DNA from: Pseudovibrio sp. JCM 19062
GTDB lineage: Bacteria > Pseudomonadota > Alphaproteobacteria > Rhizobiales > Stappiaceae
Assembly (NCBI GenBank): GCA_001310715.1
Contig: BAXV01000031.1
Coordinates: 1 to 43,835, forward strand
DNA: 43,835 bases
Direction of reading: 5' to 3'
Position numbers and translations under genes: made by a program. Position 1 is the stretch's first letter. Every line of letters begins with the position of its first letter. This document shows positions 30,232-39,153 of this stretch, in pieces. The notes under the pieces were generated by a model. It ran no database searches and had not been told where the DNA came from. It saw only the letters and a list, made by a program, of their open reading frames with translations.

Positions 30232-30861
30232 ATGAGTGCACGTAAAGCTGTAAAGGCCCTTGCCGTTCTTCCCTTGCTTTATGCTGTCAGCCAGCCTGCG
30301 CAAGCTGCTGAGACTGAGACAGCGATCTTTGCAGGGGGATGCTTTTGGTGCGTTGAGTCCGACTTTGACAAGATTGATGGCGTTCTTGAAACCACCTCCG
30401 GCTACACTGGGGGACGGACGGAGAACCCGACCTACAAGCAGGTTTCTGCGGGTGGTACCGGACACATCGAAGCGGTGGAAGTGACGTTTGATCCGGCGAA
30501 GGTGTCCTATGAAGAGTTGCTGACGGCCTTTTGGCATTCTGTGGACCCGACGGATGCCGGTGGTCAGTTCTGTGATCGCGGTGAGAGTTATCAGACAACC
30601 ATCTTTGCAACGACACCGGAACAACTGAAAGAAGCTAAAGCCTCCAAGGCGGCGCTTGCAAAATCCGGCGAGCTTAGTGCGCAGATCGTGACACCAGTTC
30701 GCGCTGCGAGCACGTTCTATGATGCAGAAGATTATCATCAGGACTATTATCAGAAGAACCCGATCCGCTACAAATTCTACCGCTACCGCTGTGGCCGTGA
30801 TCAGCGGGTGAAGCAGGTTTGGGGGCCGAATGCTTACAAAGGTATCCCCGGTGAGCACTGA
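30232..30861 (+). CDS. msrA: Peptide methionine-S-sulfoxide reductase MsrA, exported form
   Basis: MsrA repairs methionine S-sulfoxide in proteins. The 209-residue protein has an N-terminal signal peptide (MSARKAVKALAVLPLLYAVSQPAQAAE), so it acts in the periplasm. The catalytic site is AIFAGGCFWCVE with the nucleophilic Cys, followed by SGYTGG, GHIEAVEVTFDP and FWHSVDPTDAGGQFCDRG. Further Cys residues (QFCDRG, YRCGRD) may act as resolving cysteines. ATG 30232 gives the complete signal peptide. It is a single gene with a terminator just after it. Confidence 0.95.
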   Translation: MSARKAVKALAVLPLLYAVSQPAQAAETETAIFAGGCFWCVESDFDKIDGVLETTSGYTGGRTENPTYKQVSAGGTGHIEAVEVTFDPAKVSYEELLTAFWHSVDPTDAGGQFCDRGESYQTTIFATTPEQLKEAKASKAALAKSGELSAQIVTPVRAASTFYDAEDYHQDYYQKNPIRYKFYRYRCGRDQRVKQVWGPNAYKGIPGEH

Positions 30862-30883
30862 GGGCATACTATAGAGCATTGAT

Positions 30884-30913
30884 AGACCAGAGCGTTTTCT
30901 CTGGTCTTTTTTT
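30884..30913 (+). terminator. Rho-independent terminator after msrA
   Basis: AGACCAGAG and CTCTGGTCT form a perfect stem around CGTTTT, followed by seven T. Confidence 0.93.
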
Positions 30914-30963
30914 ATGGCAGGGTAGTTATTCCGGCAATGAGCAGGCAGCGTTTTTAAGAGTTG

Positions 30964-32202
30964 CTAGTGCTCGTAGTACATCCGGTAGATTGCGCCAGCA
31001 GAGTCGTCAGAAATCAGCAAGGAGCCATCACCGAGTTCCACCACATCGACGGGGCGGCCAAGGTAATTATCATTGCCATCAATCCAGCCGGTAGCAACAA
31101 TGCTTGGCACCCCTGCTTCTTCCTGCTCGTTGACGGGCACAAACACAACGCGGGCACCAATCGGGACAGACCTGTCCCATGACCCATGCTGGGCGATAAA
31201 AATACCGCCCTTGTACTCTTCAGGGAACATGTCGCCCTGATAGAACATCATACCAAGACTGGCTGCGTGGGCATCCAGCTCGACTTCCGGGTCTATTACG
31301 CCGTCTGGCACAGGCTCATCGATATATTCATGCGTGCGGACAGTTCCGCCGCCATACCATGGGAAGCCGTAGTTTTTGCCCGGCTCTGTGACCTTGTTCA
31401 GCTCTTCCGGTGGGATATCATCTCCCATTCCGTCTACCTGATTGTCGGTAAACCAGAGATTGCCGGTGCTTGGATTAAACTCCAGGCCAACCGAGTTGCG
31501 GATGCCGGTGGCGTAGACCTGGCGGTCCAGACCTTCTGTATTGATGGAAATGATGCCGCCAATGCCCAGAGTATTATAGAGCTGTAGCTTCTCCTTTGGT
31601 GTCACGTTGTAGGGCTGACCAAGAGAGATATAGATGCGGCCATCCGGGCCTGATCACACACACGAGGAGTGGTTGAAGCTTTCTTCTGAAGGCGGAATAA
31701 GCATTCCCTGCCCAACCAGTACCTTTACCTCAGGGTCGCCCTGCTCCTTGTTTTCCAACGCATTAGGAAAACTGACAACCCGGTTCTGCTCTGCAACGAT
31801 GAGTGAGCCATCCTCGGTGAAGCACACACCATTTGGGAGGATGAAGGACTGGCTTGCTGCAAACTGGCGAACCTCTGCGGCCTTTTGGGTATCCTCATCT
31901 TGTGTGAGAACCCAAACCCGGTCTGAGGTTGTTCCAACAAATACGGTTTTTCCATCAGGAGCGACAGCCATATGACGAGCATCAGGAACAATGGCATAAG
32001 GTTCGATGCGGAAACCTTCCGGCATCACAATGACTTCAGCCGTGCGGTCAAGGGCACCCATTTCACTTGCAGTTTGTTCCTCAAACTGGGTGGGCACGCC
32101 ATCAATCGTTTCAGTGATGGTTGCCGCCAGCGATGTGGTGAGCAGCAAGCCATACGCGCACGCTGTCAGGACACCATAGAGAACTGGTTTGCTGGTACAC
32201 AT
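30964..32202 (-). CDS. PQQ-dependent sugar (glucose/sorbosone-type) dehydrogenase, in-frame stop
   Basis: This is a periplasmic beta-propeller dehydrogenase of the sGDH/sorbosone family that uses PQQ (by family) to oxidise aldoses or similar alcohols. The full frame covers about 412 codons, with a signal peptide (LYGVLTACAYGLLLTTSLAAT). Family segments are PDARHMAVAPDGKTVFVGT, NKVTEPGKNYGFPWYGGG, FIAQHGSWDRSVPIGARVVFVP and a C terminus in DDSAGAIYRMYYEH. ATG 32202 is chosen for its GGGAG Shine-Dalgarno. The frame holds one TGA at 31654-31656, between FNHSSCV and GPDGRIYISLG. The frame is the same on both sides, so this is a base substitution or a pair of compensating indels. No PQQ synthesis gene is nearby. 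Confidence 0.82.
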
Positions 32203-32287
32203 GGACTTTTCTCCCTCACCGACCGAGCCCCCCATCGCCGGGAACTCATCCCGGAGCAGCTCAAGTTTTCGCTTTTCCTGCATCTTT

Positions 32288-32326
32288 TTTCGGAAAACCG
32301 GCAATCACTTTTCAAGAATGCGCGAT
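32288..32326 (+). repeat. Diverged copy of the CCGAAAACCGG intergenic repeat
   Basis: TTCGGAAAACCGGCAATCAC followed by TTTTCAAGAATGCGCGATG aligns with the copy at 8083-8118 in the same orientation. It sits upstream of the PQQ-dehydrogenase start. A third, weaker copy (ATCCGAAAACCGATCTCCAA) is near 37974-37993. Confidence 0.55.
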
Positions 32327-32503
32327 GAAGTTTGACTGAGAAAACGTATCAGATTATTCCGAATTATCTGCATGTGTGAGCCGCTATAATGCGCTCATTC
32401 AAGGTTGGAGGAGAATACCCAGATATGACGGGAATTCGGTTTATACAACCACAAAAATTGAAGGTAATCACTTAGCGGAAGTTGCGTTTTGTGGTGCTAG
32501 AAT

Positions 32504-33146
32504 ATGACACAATCGAAGTTTGATCGTGTGGACAACGAACTTAAGAAAGGTGCCCACTTGAAATTGCCTCATTTTCGTGCCAAATCCTACGCATCATCAA
32601 GAGAAGGGCTGGCGCCCTCGCCAACCTGCCAAACCGGGCAAGGTGGTCTCCGCCAAAAGGGATGTGGTTTCGATGTGAGGACACTGTCTTCATCATTCGC
32701 AACAACCAAGCGGTAGTTTCTATGGATTTTGCGCCAGTCCTCCTCGGGAAACCGATGGAGGATTTAATGTTTGATCTTGCTAGTCAGCACAGTCTGCATG
32801 GCAATCATATGTATCTGAATATGTACCTCAATCTTTGAGGGAAGCCGTCGCACATCTGGCCGACGAGTTTAATGCTGCCTATTTGCTGGATTGTCTGATC
32901 TTAGAAAAAGGCCTGCGCAGCCGCCTGCTTTCCAACTGTACGCGCCAGGCTCACACACCCCTTACGACAAGTGAGCGAACTGACCGTTTTGCAACCCTGC
33001 TGCGGTTGTGGGCGGAAGGCTGTCATACGGTTGTTGATGAGCGTCTGTTTGCGGATACCGTGCGCAGACGCCCACAAGAGCTGGAAGCCCTTCGTAACTA
33101 CTTCAGGCAAAATGCCTTGCGCTCAAAGAAGCGCAATCTCAGCTAA
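32504..33146 (+). CDS. Hypothetical protein, two frameshifts
   Basis: I do not recognise this protein. Joining three frames gives about 214 residues: MTQSKFDRVDNELKKGAHLK at the start, a middle strand-rich part (EDTVFIIRNNQAVVSMDFAP) and a helical C-terminal half (REAVAHLADEFNAAYLLDCL, then LRSRLLSNCTRQAHTPLTTS and a basic end). One base is missing between about 32600 and 32670, and one near 32838 (AATCTTTG region). It was joined because each frame is open only where the others close and the pieces abut; the whole-gene reading is inference. No RBS of note precedes ATG 32504, and codon use in the middle third is irregular. A remnant of two smaller genes is the alternative. Confidence 0.5.
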
Positions 33147-33171
33147 ATGAATTTGTAGTTCAAGACCGCGT

Positions 33172-33620
33172 TCAGGCTGCCTGATTGCCGAATTTGGCAG
33201 GAGGCTTGGCAAACGGGTCTGCAAACATTGCGAGCCAAAGGCTCTGCGCAATACGCTGCGCTGTTGCCATCAGGAGCGGAGCAGCCTCAGGAGAAAAGAT
33301 CGCGTTCACTTCGCCTTCAAACAGGTCCATCCATTCATGGAAGTTCTCGGTGGTGACACCTTCAATCCGCATGTGCGCCGGAACAGGTTTGCCCTTATAG
33401 CTTCCGGTCTTCAGCAGAACAGACGCCAGAAGTGTTTCATCTTGTTTAGATGCGGTGCCCAATCATCACCCATCTCTCTTAGGAAGATCGGTCCCAGCGT
33501 TTCGTGATGACGGATCTTGCCGTAAAAGCTCTCGACCAACTGGTTGATCTGAGCTGGTGTGATTGAGTGATCAAGTGGTGTTCGTTCGCGTGCTGGCATA
33601 ACAGAAATTTTTGATGACAC
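33172..33620 (-). CDS. Group III truncated haemoglobin, frameshifted
   Basis: This is a single-domain haem protein of about 149 residues in the trHb3 (Ctb) family, likely handling O2 or NO. The family marks are FYGKIRHHETLGPIF, DDWAPHLNKMKHFW and the proximal-His segment GKPVPAHMRI, aligned with KKHLDL of Campylobacter Ctb, then FHEWMDLFEGEVNAIF. Start GTG 33620 follows GAGGG by seven bases; a later ATG (MPARERT) is possible. One base is missing near 33448 (GTTCTG read as GTCTG), between KHFWR and SVLLKTGSY. It is the last gene of a minus-strand set with a thioesterase 31 bases upstream and a degenerate paralogue before that. Confidence 0.88.
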
Positions 33621-33651
33621 AGCGTTTCCCTCTTTTTGTTCTGTGGCACAG

Positions 33652-34080
33652 TTATGCGTTGTTGAACTTCGCCCGTTGTTCCTCGGCAATTTCGATGGGT
33701 TTGCCATCATCATCAACAGCAACAAAGGTGAACTGAGCGTTTGTAACCTTTTCGCGGATGCCAAAGCGATGGCGCAGTGCCCAAGCTTCAATGGCAAGCG
33801 TGACCGAGGTTCTACCGATGCGGAGAACGTGCGTGTACACGCACATCACATCGCCCACTTTTACGGGCCGGATAAAGGTCATGCTGTCGATCGCAACCGT
33901 TACAACACGCTCCATGGTGCACTGGCTTGCGGCGATGCCGGCGGCAATATCCATTTGGGAGACAACCCAGCCGCCGAAGATATCTCCGGAGGCATTTGTG
34001 TCTGCCGGCATGGCCATAGTGCGGGTGGTCAGTTCGCCAGTTGGTTGCTCTTCTTCAGCAGCCTGTGTTGTATCGCTCAT
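33652..34080 (-). CDS. Acyl-CoA thioesterase, YciA type (hot-dog fold)
   Basis: The 142-residue protein hydrolyses acyl-CoA to free acid and CoA. The family signature is TRTMAMPADTNASGDIFGG with the catalytic Asp, then WVVSQMDIAAGIAAS and VTVAIDSMTFIRPVKVGDVMCVYTHV. It is uninterrupted, ATG 34080 to TAA at 33652-33654. It lies between two globin genes on the same strand, 59 bases below the degenerate copy and 31 bases above the normal one. The link with globins is not explained by known pathways; they may simply share a promoter. Confidence 0.9.
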   Translation of the reverse strand: MSDTTQAAEEEQPTGELTTRTMAMPADTNASGDIFGGWVVSQMDIAAGIAASQCTMERVVTVAIDSMTFIRPVKVGDVMCVYTHVLRIGRTSVTLAIEAWALRHRFGIREKVTNAQFTFVAVDDDGKPIEIAEEQRAKFNNA

Positions 34081-34139
34081 AACTTAAGTGCTCCGTCCAT
34101 CCATCTAACCAAATGCTATGCATGGCGAAGCATAATCAC

Positions 34140-34552
34140 TCAAGCAGGGATCATCGCCATATGAAAGCAATCAACAACCTGAGTCGCACATTTCATCGTA
34201 TCGGCCGAGCGGTCTCAGCAACGCATTCCTCGACAGCACTTTCGAATAAATTCAGCCAGCTGGCAATATCTTCACTGCATACCTGCGTTGCAGCATCACG
34301 ATATGCACTGATAGGACGGCCAGAATAGCTCATGTCCTTCATGAGAGCAGAACTCCAGAACCGAACCGCCTGTGCTTCGTAGTCGTCCCAATCGTAGTTC
34401 AGCTTATTCTCGACAACGCCAGCAAGCTTTTCACTCTGACGCAGTTTTTGTGAATGACTGGCGATCAATGCGCGAACTTGCGCGTGTGTCAGGTCAGGAT
34501 GAACTGGTGTGGCTTCATCCTGTGGGCGAATGTCAAAATGCTGATAGGTCAT
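34140..34552 (-). CDS. Degenerate group III truncated globin lacking the haem His, frameshifted
   Basis: This 137-residue paralogue of the globin at 33172-33620 keeps the fold marks RFWSSALMKDMSYSGRPISA, then SEDIASWLNLFESAVEEC and a closing helix. The proximal His position (PVPAHMRI in the normal copy) reads PISAYRDA, so Tyr replaces His. The earlier conserved His of WAPHLNKMKHFW is also Tyr (WDDYEAQAVRFW), and the FYGK tyrosine segment is ASHSQK. Haem binding through Tyr, or none at all, follows. One base is missing near 34204 (GGG read as GG); the corrected C terminus reads ADTMKCATQVVDCFHMAMIPA less the last few. The start is ATG 34552, directly after an in-frame GTG. Confidence 0.72.
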
Positions 34553-34633
34553 CACAGTGTTTCAGGAGCCTTGCGGGGACAAGGCCCATGCCCTTTTTTG
34601 TTGTTTTTGGTCGCTTGTGCTCGAAAACCGTAT

Positions 34634-35323
34634 CTAGAGCTCTGCAGCAGCGCGCAGCACATCCGGCTTTTCGAGGCAGTAGTATCCAGAGAGGCGACTG
34701 ATTACGCCTTCTCGTTTTCAGACATTGAGGACGCGGCTGACGTTTTCACGTGCGCCACCAGCCATATTTGCGATCTCAGCCTGAGAAATTTTGTAATGCA
34801 CCAGAATCTTGTTGTTATCGACCTGTTTGCCAAACGTTTCAGAGAGTTGCAGAAGTGTCTGGGCAACACGGCCATTGAGCGGCAAGAATGAGCGCGCGGC
34901 GAGCGCATCGTTGGAGCGGCGCAGGCGGGTTGCCACGATCTGGAGCATGTGGCGGTAAACCGCCGGATTTTCATCGGCATAGCGATAGAATGCAGCTTTG
35001 GAGATAAACGCGAGCTGGCTCGGCTTTAGTGCTGTAACAGTTGCGGAACGTTCACTGCCATCGAGCAGCGCAATTTCGCCAACCAGAGACCCTTGCCCGA
35101 GCACCGCAAGCAGTTGCTCGCTGCCATCTACGGACACCACCGAGACCTTCATGCTGCCTTCGATGATTGCGTAACAGCCGTTGCCCGGATCGCCAGCCTT
35201 GAAGAGAACCGCGCCGGACTTTAAGGACATGGGCTGTGCGATCTCTGAGAGACCATGTGCATGCTCCTCTGCCAAGCCAGACAGTGAGAAGCTGTTTTGA
35301 AGGAGTTCTTTAAACTTGGTCAT
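34634..35323 (-). CDS. Crp/Fnr-family transcriptional regulator, in-frame TGA near the 3' end
   Basis: This is a cyclic-nucleotide-binding-type regulator with a reading frame of 229 codons, the normal Crp length. The N-terminal beta-roll has GAVLFKAGDPGNGCYAIIEG and GQGSLVGEIALLDGSERSATV. The C-terminal winged helix has ISQAEIANMAGGARENVSRVL as recognition unit, then WKREGVISRLSGYYCLEK. A TGA at 34718-34720 sits in place of the Trp expected in VLNxWKR; the frame continues unchanged to TAG at 34634-34636. No Cys cluster for an Fe-S centre is seen, so it is not a classic Fnr. A perfect TGTGA-N6-TCACA box lies 100 bases upstream. The globin genes follow on the same strand. Confidence 0.85.
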
Positions 35324-35423
35324 CTTGCCGCTTGGTCCTGACGCGCCGTTGCTTTAAGTTTTTTTAGTTTAAGCTGCATCAATATAATTGATGATTTTAA
35401 TTAGATCTACGATGCGGCTATTT

Positions 35424-35439
35424 TGTGACCGGTATCACA
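35424..35439. promoter_or_regulatory. Perfect CRP-type operator TGTGA-N6-TCACA
   Basis: TGTGACCGGTATCACA matches the CRP consensus half-sites exactly in both arms with the canonical six-base spacer. It lies 100 bases upstream of the Crp/Fnr-family gene, so autoregulation, or control by another Crp paralogue, is likely. Confidence 0.8.
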
Positions 35440-35544
35440 GAGATATTCATTGGTTTAATGCAAATTAAGGGTGATCATAAATACCCCAACGTTTATGGCA
35501 ATTTCAATAGGAACGATCTCTTCAACCGCAGGAAGAGATCGTTC

Positions 35545-36342
35545 TTAGAATAAGAAAATATCTTTTTCCATCAAAAGAAACGGAAACTCCTCGCTAATGA
35601 GGAACTTCAGCTGGTTTTCCCGGGATGATCGCTGACGCACGCTTTTCTTTTTGACTGGTTGGGCCTGCTCTTCAGGATAGGACGGACGACACAGGACCAT
35701 TGCTGAGTCCTGAGCCTCGTTGATGCCGTGCCAGAAAAAGTCTCTCAAATCTGTATCTTCATCGGCCATGGGCAAGTCTGGTCCGCAGGCAATTGCCTTC
35801 AAGCCAGCTCTTGTAGCACGTTTGGTTATGGCGTTGCTTGTTCGGCTCCCTCCAGCAGGCAATACCAGCGCAGGCTCGCGCCCTTTCATCATCGTCAGGA
35901 CGGTGATTAGTGCTGAATGGACTGCAGGATGCTTTGCAAGGTTGCCTTGAATAGCAACAAAGGCTGGTGGACGGGCATAGACCTCTTCAAACAAATCGAC
36001 CTGTGCAGCGATCTCAGCGGCGATTGCTTCTTCCGGGAGCATCTTCATCGGGCTGCGGATTGAGTACCACCATGATGCCGGAAAAACGTCTCCGAATACG
36101 GTGTGGCCAAAATCTGTCAGTGGGCCAGCGGGTTTTGTGAGGGTGACAGTCAGGCCGACCATGGTTTCGTGCTCGGCCCATGCCACCACATCACGCAGCT
36201 GATAGAACTCCCTTGACCACATCTCGCCGGTGACAACGCAGCCTACAGCAGACAGTCGGCCTGCGATGATCAGATCGCAGATCGCACGGTCAACACCGTA
36301 GCTTTGCCCAAATTCCAAGCTCGTCAAGAGGATGCGCTTCAT
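35545..36342 (-). CDS. ChbG/HpnK (YdjC)-like protein with lost metal ligands
   Basis: The 265-residue protein follows the YdjC fold used by carbohydrate deacetylases (ChbG, HpnK). The canonical NADDFG metal motif is TSLEFGQSYGVDRAICDLI, so both Asp residues are gone. GLHLxLT reads GLTVTLT, losing the His, and the HxH site reads AIQGNLAKHPAVH. A hydrolytic deacetylase is therefore unlikely; sugar binding is possible. ATG 36342 is chosen since it opens the first strand (MKRILLTS). It lies 81 bases downstream of a GT39 gene and continues a GT2-GT39-ChbG order common in alphaproteobacterial glycolipid clusters. It is uninterrupted. Confidence 0.75.
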   Translation of the reverse strand: MKRILLTSLEFGQSYGVDRAICDLIIAGRLSAVGCVVTGEMWSREFYQLRDVVAWAEHETMVGLTVTLTKPAGPLTDFGHTVFGDVFPASWWYSIRSPMKMLPEEAIAAEIAAQVDLFEEVYARPPAFVAIQGNLAKHPAVHSALITVLTMMKGREPALVLPAGGSRTSNAITKRATRAGLKAIACGPDLPMADEDTDLRDFFWHGINEAQDSAMVLCRPSYPEEQAQPVKKKSVRQRSSRENQLKFLISEEFPFLLMEKDIFLF

Positions 36343-36423
36343 CGCGCGTATCTCCCAATCCCAAAGGTTCAGGAGTACATTTAACAAAGCCTGCAAATTT
36401 AACGCAACGGAATCTCACCGGAT

Positions 36424-37927
36424 TCAGTTGGATTTCAGGGGCTCTTTGGGCTCTGATAACCGATAGATCCGTATATTCTCAATAGTTGTTTTTCCGAATA
36501 ATCCCTTATTCTCTCGGGGGATAGTTTCCAGAAGTTCAACCTGATTGAAGTTCTCCGCCAGCCTTTGCGAGTGATCTCTTCTTTCTTCCGTTACGTACAG
36601 CATATCGCTGTATTCGGGGTTTTGAAGATTATCGGGAATCATTGCATAGCGCATTCGCTCCGGGATTCCGTAGACCATGAGGTCCGTATCTTTGAGCATA
36701 TCCGAGGTCCGACCAGTCATTCCGTAGCTGGTTGTGGCAATCCAATCTATGTTATTTGCTTGTGCCAACCGGGCCACTTCATCGCTTATCTCTTGCCAGC
36801 CGCGCATCTGATGGGTCGGGTCTTTGCGTGCCAGCGAGGTGTTGAGTGGTGTGTAAGCGTGGACATAGACCAAGCCAGTTATAACGAATCCAAGAACAAC
36901 AGCTGTTGGTGCAAGCACTTTGAACCAGCGACCAATATTCTCGGGTGGATATGCGGCAGCGACGGCTGCGAAGAGGGCAAGTGTCGGATAAATCGGCGCG
37001 GGCCAATTGCCCTGTACACGTGAATGCAGGGAATGGAAGAACAGGTAGATCAAGAACGGAACAATGGTCAGCACCAACAGGCTTGCGGCGTTGTCCTGCT
37101 TGACCGTTTGTTTGAGAAGACGCCACAGGCCAACCATAGCTATGATGAAGACAAGCGGGTTGAGCAGACCGGCCACTGCGCCGATGAACTCACCGATATA
37201 CTTGACTGAATAGCCTTCCGGCACGGAGCGACCGAACTGTTTGACGAATGAGATCCACTCATGCTGTTCGTTCCAGTACAATACCGGTGAGAAGATTGCG
37301 ATTGCCAGAACACCGCCGAGCCAAAGTTGCCATGACAGCAGGTATCTGCGGTTTTCAGGCACCCACAGCAACCAGAGGACAATTCCGGCACCAAGGAACA
37401 GCACGGAGTATTTGGCGAGCAGTCCCAATCCGGCGAAAATGCCAACCAGTATCCACCAGTTCGCGTTTTTGGAGACCGACAGTTCAGCCATGCCCCAGAG
37501 CGCCAGACCCCAGAAGAACACCGAGGGCGCATCTGGCGTGGCGAGCAGCGAGCGACGCCAATCAACAAGCTGGCGTTGAGGAAAAGGACAGCCCAACCCG
37601 CGACGCGCATGTCAAAAAGGATCTTCGCCGTGCGCCAGAGAACGAGCGAACCGATTGCAGAAGATAGAATGAAGATAAAACGCACACCCAGCGCAGTGTC
37701 GCCAAACAAGGTTTGCCCAAGCCAAATCCAATAGGCAACCATCGGCGGGTGATCGTAGTATCCCAACGCAGGATAGAGACCCCACAAACGGTAGTAGCTT
37801 CATCCTCAACCAGATCGATATTCATGCCTGTTGCCAGCCGCGCCAACGAGAGCACAGCAACAATCAGAATAAGGTTGGTTGGCCGCAGCCAGAAGCTCAG
37901 CTGCTTTCCCGCAGAATTTCCCTGCAT
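36424..37927 (-). CDS. GT39-family glycosyltransferase (ArnT/PMT-like), two frameshifts
   Basis: This is an integral membrane glycosyltransferase of about 501 residues that moves a sugar from a polyprenyl-phosphate carrier to a lipid or protein on the periplasmic side. The N-terminal part has the GT39 acidic motif VEDEAYYRLW and GYYDHPPMVAYWIW, followed by about ten membrane helices; the C-terminal 130 residues are soluble. Missing bases: near 37800 (TT read as T at EAYYRLW) and near 37580 (in the segment before ATPDAPSVFFWG). It lies between the GT2 gene, which would make the polyprenyl-phosphate sugar donor, and the ChbG-like gene, all on the minus strand. The acceptor is unknown. Confidence 0.88.
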
Positions 37928-38004
37928 TTAAACTCTTTCCTCTGAGGCTTTAACTTCGGCTTTAAGAATAGTTTATCCGAAAACCGATCTCCAATTTCTT
38001 GGAG

Positions 38005-39153
38005 TTAGCCTTTGCGCCATGTAAGTGCGTTAGAAACGACGTAATTCCAAACTGCGCCCATAACAGCACCCGCTGCCCCAGCAAACCACCAGATTGGCTG
38101 GTTGGTGTAGATCAACTCAGCCACACCAACATTTGCCAGAATACCAAAGCTACAAATCGCATAGAATGTAAAAAGACCTCTGATCCAGGCAAGACCGTGC
38201 AAGCGGCGATCACGGTAAGTCAGACGGTTGTTGAGGAAAAAGTTGGAGGTCATCGCGACGAAGGTTGCGACCAACTGCGAGATTCCAAATGGCATTCCAA
38301 AGATTGAAAGCAGCATCTTCAGAGCGATGAGGTGCACAACAACACCGCTTGCGCCAACCATGGAGTACATGAGAAAGCGGACAGAGATCTTGTCGTCGAA
38401 GATCTTGGAGACCAGCAGACCGAGGTAGTCCATGGTTACCAAAGTATCGAGTTTGCTTTCGCCGTGTTGGCGTTCGCGGAATATGAAGGGGAGTTCGTTG
38501 ATGCGCAGGGCGCCTTTTCCGCTGGCGACGATATCGAGCATAATTTTGAAGCCCTGCGAGGATAACTGCGGGGCGAGCTCCACGAACCTGTCCCGGCGTA
38601 GCATGAAGAAGCCGCTCATCGGGTCGGACAGTTCCACCTTGAGGAACTTGCGTGCCAGATTGTTGGCAAGGTTGGAGCCCCATGCACGGATAGAGGATAA
38701 GCCGGTACCGACGTCTCCGCCTTCCACATGGCGGGAGGCCACACAGATATCATAGGCTTCGGAACGCAGCGCCTCGAGCATCTTGGGCAGCAAGCTTTCG
38801 TCGTGCTGAAGGTCAGCATCCATCACAGCCACAAATTTGGAGCTGGAGGCCAGCATGCCCTCAATACACGCACCGGACAGGCCACGGCGGCCAATGCGCT
38901 GGATGATGCGCACGCGCGGATCACTTTGAGCAATATCCGCAGTTACTTTAGAAGTGCCATCTGGAGAATTATCATCAACAACAATAACTTCCCAAGCGAC
39001 GCCAGCGAGCGCTTTATCGAGCAGCTCAACCACGATTGGAACGTTTTCGCTCTCGTTATATGTTGGCAATACAACTGTCAGTTCAGCCGGTCCGGTGACG
39101 CGGCTATCAGTATCTCTGATCTCAGATTGTTCGGTTTTGGTGTTTGACACCAT
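38005..39153 (-). CDS. Polyprenyl-phosphate glycosyltransferase: GT2 domain fused to GtrA
   Basis: The 382-residue protein has a DPM1-like GT2 domain at the N terminus: TVVLPTYNESENVPIVVELL, the nucleotide site VVDDNSPDGT and the metal-binding AVMDADLQHDESLLPKM. The C-terminal third is a GtrA-type four-helix membrane domain (FLMYSMVGASGVVVHLIALK, then NFFLNNRLTYRD and an ending WRKG). Such fusions load a hexose onto polyprenyl phosphate and help flip it. ATG 39153 is chosen for its GGAG Shine-Dalgarno. It is the first gene of the operon with GT39 and the ChbG-like protein, and diverges from hisS. It is uninterrupted. Confidence 0.92.
   Translation of the reverse strand: MVSNTKTEQSEIRDTDSRVTGPAELTVVLPTYNESENVPIVVELLDKALAGVAWEVIVVDDNSPDGTSKVTADIAQSDPRVRIIQRIGRRGLSGACIEGMLASSSKFVAVMDADLQHDESLLPKMLEALRSEAYDICVASRHVEGGDVGTGLSSIRAWGSNLANNLARKFLKVELSDPMSGFFMLRRDRFVELAPQLSSQGFKIMLDIVASGKGALRINELPFIFRERQHGESKLDTLVTMDYLGLLVSKIFDDKISVRFLMYSMVGASGVVVHLIALKMLLSIFGMPFGISQLVATFVAMTSNFFLNNRLTYRDRRLHGLAWIRGLFTFYAICSFGILANVGVAELIYTNQPIWWFAGAAGAVMGAVWNYVVSNALTWRKG

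Noticed and set aside
31654..34720. TGA read as tryptophan across the genome
   Set aside because: TGA closes several intact genes at their natural C termini here (porin after VQRDF, the HAD gene), so it is a normal stop codon.
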